DNA of 64,000 nucleotides from Monocercomonoides exilis (taxonomy: Eukaryota > Preaxostyla > Oxymonadida > Polymastigidae): positions 682,001 through 746,000 of the forward strand of contig LSRY02000016.1 in NCBI GenBank assembly GCA_001643675.2, in the 5' to 3' direction. Position numbers and translations under genes: made by a program. Of this stretch, positions 42,665-59,600 are shown piece by piece; positions within the stretch are counted from its first letter, which is position 1, and every line of letters starts with the position of its first letter. The notes beneath the pieces are model-generated. The model ran no database searches. It saw only the letters and a list, made by a program, of their open reading frames with translations, and was not told where the DNA came from.

Positions 42665-44190
42665 GGAAAAAAAAAGCTGTTCAAAGATGAAAAGTGAAGC
42701 TTGAAAAGAAGAGACATTACTGAAAATGAATTCTTCAGTGCATTATTCTTTCAGAATTCACATCATTCGAAGAAAGAAATCGAATATTTGGTGTTCAAAA
42801 TACAGAAATTTGAAATATCATATATTCAGTCTGCACGCACATGTCTTGCAAATTAACAGGGAAACTGGCATTGCACCACAAATCTCCCAAAATTTGCAAA
42901 CAACATATTGATAAACAAATAAACAACAAACATAAGCCTACAAAGTTTCAAATTGTCAGAATTTTCAAAAAATGAAAAAAAGTCAGAAATCAAATCGACA
43001 AAAATTCTCTTTCTTATTCGAACAAGCGCATCGAATCAAAAAGGAAGCACAATCAGTTCCATCATCATCATCGTCATCATCAGGACAAAATGTTTTCCAC
43101 ACTTTCGCTTCCATTTCCAATGCAAGACGAGCCACCTTCTTCGTTCCCATTTGAAGCATATTGAAGATCAATTGCATCTGAAACTGTCAGAATTGCTGCT
43201 CCTGGTGGAAAATGCCCAATAAGATAGCGCTTCATATCGGTGAGGCTCGGACGCTGCGATGAATGAGACGAAATCGACGCAGAGATCAATTGGCCGAAGA
43301 AGGGAGATGATGCGTTGATTCCATCAAGATTTGGCGTTTCTCCTCGTTGGATCTTCTGCCCAGCCATCTCTGCCTCATATTCTCCAAATGGAATATTCAG
43401 TGTCAGGCACTCCCACAACATCATCCCAATTGAAAACACAACTGATTCCTTTGTTGCTCCCAGCTTCTTGTTGATCAGAAGCTCGGGCGCCTTCCACCTC
43501 ATGCACTCTTTTTGGAATTCATCTTCATCCTCAAAAGCTGACGAAGGAAGAGAGTCATCATCATCATCATCACTTATAGACGTCGCAACAGTTGATGAAG
43601 AGATGGATGATGAATCAGAATCATCAGACGAAAAGTCAGAGTGCATCACAACGCAGATCACCATATGCTCAGAAAACAGCACAATGTGAGGACTGAGATT
43701 GAGCAAAGATTGAAGAGGGTTTTCCATTTCATCAAAGGAGTGGAGTGCAAGATTAGCCACCCAGAACAGGATTTGAGCAGCTGTTTGCTCCCTCTCCTTC
43801 AATGAACCAATTGCCATCTCTTTTGTCTTGTTCCTTCCATGCAACAGCATGAACAGAGAATCCCTCAAGTCAACGATCAGCTTCTCATGAGGGGATGAGC
43901 AGGCCATTGCATCCACCAGATTCGACATCGACGAAGTGGTTGGGAAAAGATCCTCTCCTCGAACAAATGTTGAATCTGTATCTGTGGTTGAAGTGGACGA
44001 GATGGATGGCGAAGGAGTTCTCTTTCTCACCTCTTCCTCCTCTTCCTTTTCATCAATCTTTTCCAGCATCCGTTCAGGAATCTTGTCTGAATCTCTTCCC
44101 AAAATGTATTCAGTTGAGCCACTCTCAGAAAGAAGATGCTCAGACGAATCCGAATGCCCCAAGGTTTTCTCATACACCCTCTTCTTCGTC
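42665..44190 (-). repeat. Right copy of the 1.5-kb inverted segmental duplication
   Basis: Reverse-complement partner of the left window edge, covering the pseudokinase tail of the surface-protein gene and its 3' flank. Differences include shorter Thr/Ser and Asp runs and single substitutions. The left copy continues beyond the window, so the full length of the duplication is unknown. Confidence 0.85.
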
Positions 44191-47100
44191 CTCTCTTCAT
44201 TCTTCTTCTCTGCCCCTCTCTCTGCTCTTCGCCACTGCTCCTCAGGTGACATTTCCATAGTCACCATCTCAAACGCCTTAGAATCCTTCTTCACTGTATC
44301 GTTCACAATTTCTTCAAGTTCTTCTGTTCGTTTTTTTTGCTTTCTCCATCGAATCGTCACAACAATGGAAATAATAAGAACAGCCAATAACACAACCAAA
44401 ATAATAACAATAACAATCCACAATGAACTTGTTTTTGCTTCTCCTTCAACGATTTTTCCATCTCCTTTTACTTCTGATTCACTTTCATTCTTCAAGGTGA
44501 CTGATTTTGTTGAAGAAGGAGCATCCGCATTTCCAAAAAGAATTTTTATTTCTAACTCTTTTTCTCCACATGCAAAAATGTTTGTAGAACAATGAATTAC
44601 ATGCTTCATTTCATTCTCATTTATGAAATCATCATCATCAAAATAATATCTTTCTGTTTTTGTTTCCTCTTCTTTTCTTGTTATCTCGAATGAGAGGTTG
44701 CATGGGAGGAGCAGTGATCCATTGAACAGCAATTGCACATCATTTTCTGATTTTACTGCCCTAACAGAATTAAGCGATGGAACAAAGAAAGGTGAGTGCA
44801 TTCCAGATCCTATCCCAGACAGATTGCATCCTTCATTCAAAATCCACAATGATTCATTTTCACTTTCTGTTCCATTTCCAATCGAATCAAGAATATTAAG
44901 TCTTGCTCCTCCTGTACATAAAATATTTCGACAAATAGAATTATAATTAGGAATTCCAGGTGAGTTTCCTATAAATTCCCCATCTTCAATTAAAACATCT
45001 CCACTTGATACAGAGAGTGCTCCGACAGGCGAATTTGAAAATCTTGAACGTTTAACTTCTGCCGAACATCTATTGACTTCAACAAGTGAAGAGTTCCAAC
45101 TGCATATCTCAGATTCAACAGATTTTGCTACAACTCTTTTTTGCAAAATAAAATTTTTGTCAACAATCTCACTCAAATACTTATTTAGAAAATGTTCTTT
45201 TCTGCTAAAGTTCGCATTTGAAATGCAGTTTTCACTCTTTCTCCAATTCCCATCAAGCACACACAAATCCAATAATAGATGAAACCTACCAGAAAAGGAG
45301 AACACTTCTCCCCTATTTTTCGAAGAGCAACATCCAATACAGCTGCAATTTAGAATCTTCGTATCTTTTCCTTTTCCATTCATATCAAAAACACTTGATT
45401 CGTTCCCTTCGCTCGAAATATTTGTAAACAAACAATGCTCAACTGTCAGCCAATCCAATCGTTCGCTAACTTCCTCTTGCTCTCTTTCACCAAACGAGAT
45501 AATGCTTCCCCTGTTCATCTTGACGTTATTACAATCAATCCGCTCAAGAGTAATATTTTTGTTTGCTTTTTTTCCTTCAAATGCAAACAATGAATTAAGG
45601 CACAAAACAGATGTGACATAAAGACGACACACTTCAATCAAGTTCCCATCCTTGTCCTCCAAAAAAGAGTAATCAAGAATAACGTCTTTACATGTAAAAT
45701 CTCGAATGCAAACTCGACCAAAACCAGTGCATGATATGCACTTGCTTTTGCATTGTACTTCTTCCAAATCACATGACTCAATAATCCCAGTAGACGATTC
45801 AATCAGGATCAGAGAGAATGGAATTAGTCCATAAGTGGAGGGGTTTATTTTGTTTTCAGTATCATCACTTCTACGAACAGATTTGAATTGACATAGCCGG
45901 AGAGCAGCCTCTCCGTGGTGGAAAAGAAACAAGACGTCATGATCCGAACTAAAAGTTGAATCAAACTCAAACTGTTGCCTTTCAACTTCAACATTTCCTT
46001 TGCAATCAACCAGCCACTCTCTAGTGCGATTAATGTCGCAATTGATACTAATTATTGATAGCACTTTTGTCATGCTCTTTAAAACTAAATCTTCCAGGTT
46101 GCACTCCTCATCAATCCAACTACTTCCACTTACTACAACTCGACTGTCAAACGATTTTTCCAGATGCGTCAGGCCAGAATTCACGCTCAAACATGGCATC
46201 GTTGAGCTCCCGCACATCTTTGAGTTTGTTCCGCCTGGTGAATCGCCGCTCACAAAAATTAGATCACTGTAAAACCCCAATATTAGATCAATTATGTTCA
46301 CATCATCTTCCCCTTCTTCCATCTGATGATCCTTACCATAAATCGCGTTCTTTGTGTTGTATGTTGCCTCTGCAATTTCAAAGTCAAACAGTTCCTTTCT
46401 GATCTGCGTTTCAAAACTCCAGCATTCCACGAATATATCTCGTCCTCTCTGAGCATCATTTAGGATAAAAATATCATCCAAAAATTTAAATCCAGCTGCA
46501 CCCTCTCCAATATTGTTCACGTACACGCCTCCCCCTTTTCCTCTCAGAGCCTTGCACATCATCATCGTTGTACATTCAATCCTCATGCTCGAACCTTCAC
46601 AGCACTCCACATACAATCCTCCTCCTTTTAATGAACTCTGTGTTTCACATCTCGAAATATTTGAACAGTTCACAAGCAAATTCACTCCAGAAGTTTCTAT
46701 GACTTCATTTATGTTGTTGATATTGTTGAATAAGCAAGGACTCAAATCTTCATCTTCGTTTCTCTCTTCAATTTCTCTAACATCGCATCCTTCAACTTTC
46801 ACCACACTTTCACCATTCTTCACTTTCCTTAAATTTGATGTTTTAAGTGTTAAAACGCTTCCATTTTCCATCGATATCCTTTCCATTGTGCATCCAATCA
46901 TTTCAACTGTTGCTCCTTCCTCAAAAGCTACTAGCCCTGTACAGCATGCATTTATCCAAACAATATTCAAATTGCTTATCTCAATCTTTCCCTTTTCATT
47001 GACTTCAAACAAACCTTTTGAACGATCAAATACAATCCCTCCAATCCACCCTGATTCCAATACAAGTTCCCCACATAAAACACTTGCCAACCATTGATTC

Positions 47101-50100
47101 CAATATTTTTGTTCAGCTCCCAACTTTCTTCCAAATATGCAACTCCTTGCTCTCACATTTCCCTTTTCAATAGTTATTAGGCTTTGTTTGCATTCTGGTT
47201 CATCGCACCCGCAAAATTCCACACTTTCAACATTAAGTTTTCCGCTTTCGTTCTCTTCTCCAATCTTTAGCTGTCCATGTTTTGATACCACAATTCTCGA
47301 TCCTTTCTCTTCTTTTCCTAACAATTCCACAGTTTTTCCAATTACCGCAACTGTGTTTGAAAGTGCAGATTCTGCTTCAATTACCATCCTTTCCATACCC
47401 ACTCCCATCTGTTTATATCCGCATTCAATACTCAAACACTGAACAGCTTCCCATCCGCAGCACTCAAAATCGATCCCAGTTCCGCCAACATACACACTCC
47501 CTTCCGTGGGCTTTTCCAGATAATAAACCAAGCTAACCTCTCTACTCCGAGCAATTGTAATATCTACCATCCACATCCTTTCCTTTTTCTCAATGCTTCG
47601 CGGTGTTCCTTCCCACAATTCCCGCTTCACAATCTTTTCAGGCTCTGGGCACGTAAGACAAATATCTGCTCCCCGTGAAGCAGTATTCATTTGAAATATT
47701 ATTTCTTTCATCGTCAACTCAGCCACGTTTGATTCAATTGTCAAATCCATTCCTCCTCCACTTCCATCTTCCTCTGATACGAAGCTCTTGCACACACTGC
47801 AGTTCTGCCAGAATACGCGAACTCCTCCGGCAAAATGCCCATTCACTGCTCCTCCTCTGCTTCCTGCTCCTATGCACCCGCAGTTTTCAAATGAGCAATT
47901 TTTCACTTCTATCCCTTTGCCTTCTCCAATTTCCAATTCAATTGCCCCACCGTTCTGGTTCTCCCTCAAAATGTTTGCAAAAGAGCAATTTTCAAAGGAA
48001 ATAGTGCACTGATTGTCAAATGCCATTAGTAAGTAAAAATGAGGATTTGGCGATGAAAATAAAGAATTTGCCAAAGAAAATTGATTAGCGTTTGTTACAG
48101 AAACAATTCCATTTGTGGAAGTAGTAGAAATGTTATCCAAGTTTATTTCTGAGATATTTACTGTTAACATCGAAGCGACAAAAGCAGGGCAATTTTCAAA
48201 AGCCAGGCTTGACATTGAAACCGTTTTCATAATAAGATTACCTCCTGTTGCAGACAGAAGCGAATAAGGAAGAACGTGAGATACTGCTTCTTGTGCAGAG
48301 AGAAGAAATGTACATTTACTGAGAGAAAGAGTGGAGGGATTGGACAAATCAAAAGAGGAGCGGATTAATGAAGATCGATGATTGAGAGAAGATGGAAGAA
48401 CAAAAGAGATTCCACACATCGAAGTTGAAATAGAAGCAAGCAGTAGTTCATCAGACTGCTTTTGTGAAATTCCATTCGCGCTTATTGAAACTGGCAAATT
48501 CTCATCTCCAATCATATATTCGTAACCTTTTAGTTGCGTTTCATGATCAATAATAAATCCAGATCCCAATACTATTATCCTCTTCTGATCATGAAAGCGC
48601 AATGCAGCTGCTTCAATTGTTTTGCAAGGACAATCAATATAGCCGCAACCACTGAAATCTGTTCCTTCGCTCCCATTCACATGCGCTGAACCGCTCCATT
48701 GGCGAAGGAAATACACAAGAGAAAATATGATATCTGAGCCTGCTGATCTTTCCATCCCGCTCAACGCTGACAGGTTGTTCATGTCAAGAGAAAAATTAAA
48801 AGTATCATTGCTCACAATTTCATTCAAAACATTTCCATTAATGAATATGTCCGAACCCGCCTCTGCATAGCACTCTTCAAATGAAACATTTGTCAATGAA
48901 ATTAAGTGAGATGAATCAGAGAAATAAACATAAACACCTCCTCCATATCCACTTTCTCTACTTTGTCCATTCTGTGCTTTACAAGCTCTGCATTTTGAAA
49001 ATTTTGTGTATTCTGTTCCGTTAACTTCAACTTTACCATCATCTTCCACATAAATGCTCAATGCCCCTCCATTACCATCTTCGCACACACTTTCTTCCAG
49101 CATGCAATTTGATACAATTATCTTTCCTCCAGAGGAAAGTCTTCCTTTAGCTATAGACCCATCTCCATTTGTTCGTGTTAATTTGCTTGAGTTTGTCGAA
49201 ATGATCTCCAAGACACATGTCTCAGCTTCCTGTTCAAAAGAAATTGTACAGCAGCTGGAGAATTTCATCTCAAACATTCTCACTTCTTCCAAAAGGGCAT
49301 ATCCTGTATTCACTTTGAACGCACTTGAATGAACTTCGTTCTGTTCATCAACACAAGAAACATCACATTTCTTCACTGTTGTTTTTCCATTTCCACTCAT
49401 CACCAGAAAACAATTGGATGTACCATTGACTCCATCCATGTGCTTCAAGTGGCAGTCATTAATATCCAAAGTGCCCGTATTCACTGTAAAAACACTATTT
49501 CCTTCAAGTGATCTGATAATTGTTTCTTCTCTCGAAATTCCAGCGATAGAAGCAAGTTCTGAACCAACTTCAATTGTTTCTTCACAGAATACGCAGGAAC
49601 CAGCTTGCACTATCGCATTTGTGTTCGTAGTTAATCTTGTAAGCGAATGCTTCAAAGTTTGGCATAATGGTGCAAAACCACATCCATTATTATCAACACC
49701 TTCATAAAAGTTTGCCCTTATACGGAAATCATCATGGAAATCTGGTAGCCAATATAATGGCATACTCGTTTCACATTTGTAGGTACTCTCAGTGATGCAG
49801 CGAACAACCCTTGTCCCTTCGGACAAAGAATAACATTCAGTAAAATTATCAATCGTCAAAGAATTCCAACCACTATTTAGCGTAATGTGAACATCCATTC
49901 CTCCATCCTGTGGAGCAGAATTGTTCTTGAAGAAACAAAACGAGCATTGAAATACTACAATATCATCAACATTTTGTTCTCCCAGTAAAATGCAAGGTGC
50001 AAAAGTTCTTGCGGTGTTGAATTGAAAAGCATTATTTGAAAGATAAATAGTGGAATTTATGTGGAAAGTATGAAAGGCTCCTGTATATTGTTCACTAGCT

Positions 50101-51283
50101 GATCCATTCTCAAAAGTATTAGAATAAAAAACATTGGTTCCAAGCTGAATTGAATATATAATTACATGCCCCTTTCCCTTTGCACTGCTCAATGAAAACA
50201 AAGAAGATTGAGTTTTAGTGTTTGTGAAATTTCTGTAGCAAATAGAACCACCTTCGTTAGCCGCAGAGCAATTCATAAACGAGCAATGATCACAAAAAAA
50301 TTCTCCAGTTGATGAATTTAAGAAAATGGCTCCTCCGCTTTTTGAAGAGTTACATTTTTCAAAAATGCATCTAACAATTGTGAGCGAAGCTTCAGAATCA
50401 CAAAAAATAGCTCCCCCGAATTCTGAATTATTTGAAGAAAAATAATCATCCGTAAATGTGTTATTACCTTGTGAAAAAGTTTGATTCGAATTGTGTTCAA
50501 TGCTGCATTTTTCAAATGAGGAATTACTGCAAATAAAAGAACATGAAGCTGGAGTTACAATTTCTCCGTTGTAAGGGCGTACGCACCTCGTCATTTTTGA
50601 AGAAAACAATTTCACATTTTCATTTCGTCTATTTAAATTATCATGTTTTATGAATTTTGTTGAAAAATTGTCGAAGTTGCAATCTTCAACATTCAACAAA
50701 GATAGGCTTTTGGAACATATAAATGGAGGCGACAAAACTGTTAATGAAGAAAAGTCAGAATGAATCAATGAGACTGTGCCAAGAGCATAATCAAAATGTA
50801 TGTCTGACGAACTTGACACTAGAGATGGAAAATGATTAAAAATTAGTTGTTGGCAAAGTGAGATATTGTTAAAATTGATGATTCCTCCGTAAGATATAAA
50901 AGGACTTTTGCGAAAAACAATTCCATCAATAGAGCAAGAATTCATGTACAGCTTTGATGAAGAGCAAATAGATGCAATGCTGGCGTCCTTAATGATTAAG
51001 AAGTGAAGAGAACTAAAACGAACAGAGCTGTTGGTGAATTTGAAATTATTCTTAAAAATCGATGGACTAAAAATTGTGGAAAAATCATTCATTCTGAACT
51101 TTGTTTTCAGGCTGTATTCATGCTGAAACGAATCTTTTAACATATTTTCGCTGTAATCTTCAAAGTTAAATATGCAACAAAAAGCTAAATTCCAACTTCC
51201 TCATGTATCAAAATATACAAACCTGTTTTTGAATTTATCAAAACAGCACGCATAAATAAAAAGAAAATTATATAAAAATCCAT
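43080..51283 (-). CDS. Giant surface protein: beta-helix ectodomain, membrane span, pseudokinase tail
   Basis: Exon 1 (51223-51283) encodes a hydrophobic start, MDFYIIFFLFMRAVLI, a signal peptide; a 65-nt GTTTGT...AAG intron leads in phase to exon 2 (43080-51157). The product has 2712 residues. The ectodomain contains many Cys and Asn-rich short repeats of the polymorphic-outer-membrane-protein type (FGGAIF, SGGAIFLNSS, FxxC, NCSF), which form right-handed parallel beta-helices. A membrane span, SLWIVIVIILVVLLAVLII, lies near residues 2245-2270, followed by basic residues. The cytoplasmic tail has a Ser-rich linker and a kinase-like domain with WKAPELL and FSIGMMLWECL, but without a glycine loop, HRD or a usable DFG. 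It is a receptor-like protein with probable pseudokinase tail. The upstream copy at the left window edge is a paralogue. Confidence 0.85.
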
Positions 51284-51739
51284 TTTAGTTGAATAATAGT
51301 AATGCTCTATGCAAAGCAAGGGGCAGAAAATCGAATGATCAAAAATTAACACTTAAAATTAAATAATAACAATTGCTGATTTTAATATAAAGTTATGGGG
51401 ATAAGAATAATGATTGAGACGTTTGTTAATTTAGGAATGCAAAATATGCACAATAATATGCTTTAATATCATATTTGTTTAAAAAGCCCATTATGATACA
51501 CATAACTTAATTTGAAGTGGAAGTGTTTAAAACTTCGAGAAAAACCGCTGAATAAAAGTTGATATTCAAAAACAATTTTATATTCATTAAAAAATAGAAT
51601 GAGACAAAAGGCTGAAGATATTTAATTGAATAAAAATGCTTGGGAAAATAACTTTTAACTCAATTGTTTGCATATTCATTTTTCTCAAATTATTCAAGCA
51701 TTTTTTTATGGATGTTTTTTTTATTAGTGTAATCAACAA
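51284..51739. other. Spacer between divergent genes
   Basis: AT-rich sequence that should carry the promoters of the minus-strand surface protein gene and the plus-strand PH-like gene. No defined motif is seen. Confidence 0.5.
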
Positions 51740-56041
<4,302 letters not shown>

Positions 56042-56656
56042 TTGTTTGAAAGAAGGAAATGGTTAATTTTTTATTTTTATTTTTAAATTTTATCTGACAG
56101 TTAGCTCCTTTCATTTAATTAAGTGGCAAATGTGTGGATTCTGAAATTCATTGTGCATTTTTAGAAGCTTACGTAATAACAGTTCATATGTACTCTTTTT
56201 TATGTCAAATCTCAAATTTTTATTTCTTTCTGTTTTTGTTTGTTTTTTGTTTTTATTTTTTATCTAACTTACAATATATTCAGCTCTTTCATAAAAACCT
56301 TTCCTAAGAAAGCACAAAAAATACATGAAATGCACAAAATCAACGCTTTCAAAGCTGGAAGCATAAAATGCATTTCAACAAAATTGTAAACTAAACCAAT
56401 AATACACTTTTCTAAAGAAACAAACAACAAATAAATAAATAGACTCAATCTACAGTTTAAGATAACCCTCATATCACAGATATTGAAGTGGAAACTAAAC
56501 AAAACTTAAATGAAGAAATTATGAAAAATAAAATCTTCTTTTTGAGAAGAAAATAGCACTTTCTATTTTATAATAACATGAAAAAAGGATAAAAAATTTA
56601 TTAAAAAAACATTCTTGAATTGTTTAGAAATCACAAGTTTGTTGCTCAGAATGATT
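56042..56656. other. Spacer between convergent genes
   Basis: 3' flanks of the PH-like gene and of the minus-strand armadillo-like gene. AT-rich, no gene seen. Confidence 0.6.
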
Positions 56657-59600
56657 CTACATTTCAATGCTGTCCATCGCATCAAGCATTTGTGCAGCAA
56701 TCTTTGGAGTTCTGTCTGCCTTCAATTCGTGCATCGCCTCAAGCAACTCCGAAAACTTCTCTTTCATCGCAGATGATGCAATGCGGTTGAGCACTTGCAT
56801 TCTGAAAAGAGGAGGCGAAGGATCGTCGGCTGTTGGCATCTCACTCATCTGCATTAGCTTCAGCAGACACGCCACAGCAATTGTCAGCTGGTGCGTGGAA
56901 GACGGATCACCAAGGGCACATTTGATAGAGATCGGTGTGATGGTATCCAGATTAATGGAAGGAGTGGTTGTGTCAGTCGAGTTGCTTTGTGCTGGAAGAG
57001 CGGAAGATGCTTTCTCTTTGGCTGCCGCTGTGCTTGGAGGCGCATATGACTTCACAATTAGCATCATTCTGGTTATTAACGAGTCCACAAGATAGTCCAC
57101 GTCATTCACAGACGCATCGCCAAACGAGCAAAACGTTTCTTCCCTTCTCAAAATCTCTCTTCTTTCGCACAGAGCCATCTCTGCACTGATCTCCATCCGC
57201 TTCCTCTTCTCCTTCTGCAGCGGCGTTTCCTCCTTCACTTCACTCTCTCCTCCTTCACCTCCCTCTCCAGCAGCTGCTGATGCAGATGAAGCAGAAACAG
57301 AAGAAGAGCCCCCCAAATCATCAGGCCCCAGAAGCTTATTAATCGCTCCAAGCATCTTTTCTGTCTCTTCCGCTGTCGTCTCCTCACTCTGCAGCAGAAC
57401 CGATAGCCTTCTCAAGGCGCCCAGCTCCTTCGCCTCTCTTTTCGCCTCCTTCAGCGACGACACCGTCCACAGCAGCTGTGCAGCGCTGGTGATGACTTTG
57501 TCACTCTGCGGCAGCCCAGGAACAACAAACATCCTCAGAGAACTCACAGCCACAGACACTCCCCCTGCCACAAGTACCAGAAATCTTCCTTCGGGCGAGG
57601 CATCTGCTACCAGACGCAGAATCTGCAGTGCGCACGAAGTGACCAGCTCGTTGTGTCCGTGGCATAGGGCAACAATTGCACTCACAAAAGGCGCTGTGCA
57701 AAGCGAGGCCTTCGCATCGATGTTGGACGAGCTGATGTTCAGCAGGCAGCGCAGCAGGGAAAGCAGCGTTGGGTCGTCAATGTCTTCTAATGGAGTGATT
57801 GGTGTGAATGATGGATATGGTAACAGTTTCTCATAAGAAGCTGAATCAGAAGAGAAGGAGGAGGAGGAAGAAGCAGACTCTCCGCTTTTCATATTGTCTC
57901 TTTCTCTCTCATCGGGATTCACCGCATTCTCATCCTCAAACTCTTCAGGAATGCGGCAAAAGATCCCTTCGCCGCTCAGAAACAGCCTCAGCAAGTTCAG
58001 AACACCTCCTTCGCCCAGCACAAATCTGTTTGAGATGTTCAAAGCCAACCTCGCAATGATATCTGCTATTGTCGCCACCAGACGCCGATTGTACTCTCTG
58101 GGCGATGCTAACACAGCGCGGATGAACGAAGGCTTGTGCAGCGAGCGGGCAGACTGGCTATTTTGAGAGGAAGTGGAAGAACCAGACGATGGAAGAGAAC
58201 TAGAAAGAGTTGAAAATGGTGTGTTAGCTGCTGAGTAAGTGGAGGAAGTTGACATCATCGAAGGAGATGAAAGAGGAGGTGAGGATAAAGGAGAGGGTGC
58301 GGGTGTAAGTGTAGATGCAATCGATGAAGAAGACTTCGCAAGTGCATTCGGATCAGAGGAAGGTGTTTGAGGAGAACCTTCAGGATCCGCCTTTGGAATA
58401 TCCTCAATATCAGCCATCTCTTCAAGCGCATCCACATTTTCCGACTCTTCCATCACAGAAATGTCGTCCTCCACGAAATTCACTTGGAACAGCGCTCTTC
58501 TCAGCACAATGCACAGAAACTGCACAAACGCCGGTGAGATGTCACTCGGCACCTCTGGCTGCACAGGCGATATGTTGTCGTTGACTGCTTTTGTCGCCTC
58601 CGCCAGCGCCTTCTGCGCCGCAGCCCCTTTCGGAGTGTGCGCAGGATAGATCTTCGTCGCCTTCTCAAACTGCGCCTTTTTCTTCTCTTTCTCCTTTTGG
58701 ATCTGCGACAATGTCCGCACACAGGTCTCTGCCACCATTGGTGATGTGTATTGCTGGAAGCAACCCGACTTCAGCAGCGCAATAAACACGTCCTCGTTGC
58801 ACCGAAACTCGTTCACTTCAGAATCTGAGTGCTTTCCCGACATCAGCATCTTCACCACATCCCGCAGGCCACGTTTCGAGCGATAGGCGGTGCCTGGAAT
58901 ACGCAAATGCAAGAAATACCCCAAAAGACGTGACGCCACATCAGCTGCTTGAAGCTGATCGTCCTTCTCAAACCCATCAAGCAGCTTGAATGGCAAATCT
59001 ACTGGTGTAAATAACATCCGCTTTGCCTTTTCAGCTTCTCCGCCTCCTGCTTTGCTCTTCCTCTCTGCAGCTTCCTTCGCTTTAAGCTCTGCTCGCAGTT
59101 TCTTCTCTCTCTCCCTTTTCTCCTTCTCCTTCTCCTTCCTCTCTGCCTCCTTCACCATCTCCTCGTTGCTCTTCGGTGGCCTCCTCAGTTTCGGCGCTGA
59201 CACATCCGGCGGCAGAATGATCGCAGCGCTAACTTTGCCTGAGACCTTCTTTGAAGGCCCACCTCCTCCCATCCCCAGTGCATTCGCTTTGTCTGCTGAC
59301 TCCTGCATAGACGTCTGTGACAGAAACATTGCGCCGGGGATAAGCGACGCTGCGTCTTGTGCTTCGTCAGCGCTCGACTGCTTCATCTGTGCAGAAAGAT
59401 AAGGGTTGTTCTTGTTCCGCCTAGACTGCCGTGCTAAGCGCAGCTGCAGGTCTTCTGGATCAGTCAGAGCAAGTTCTTCAGTCACAGCTATGCAGATCAT
59501 GTCGAACAGAGTGACTGTGTTATTCTCTGTGAAAATAAGAATAAATTGAATGAAGACAAACAATAGAGCACATAAGTTGTATTAAACAAGAAATACAAAA

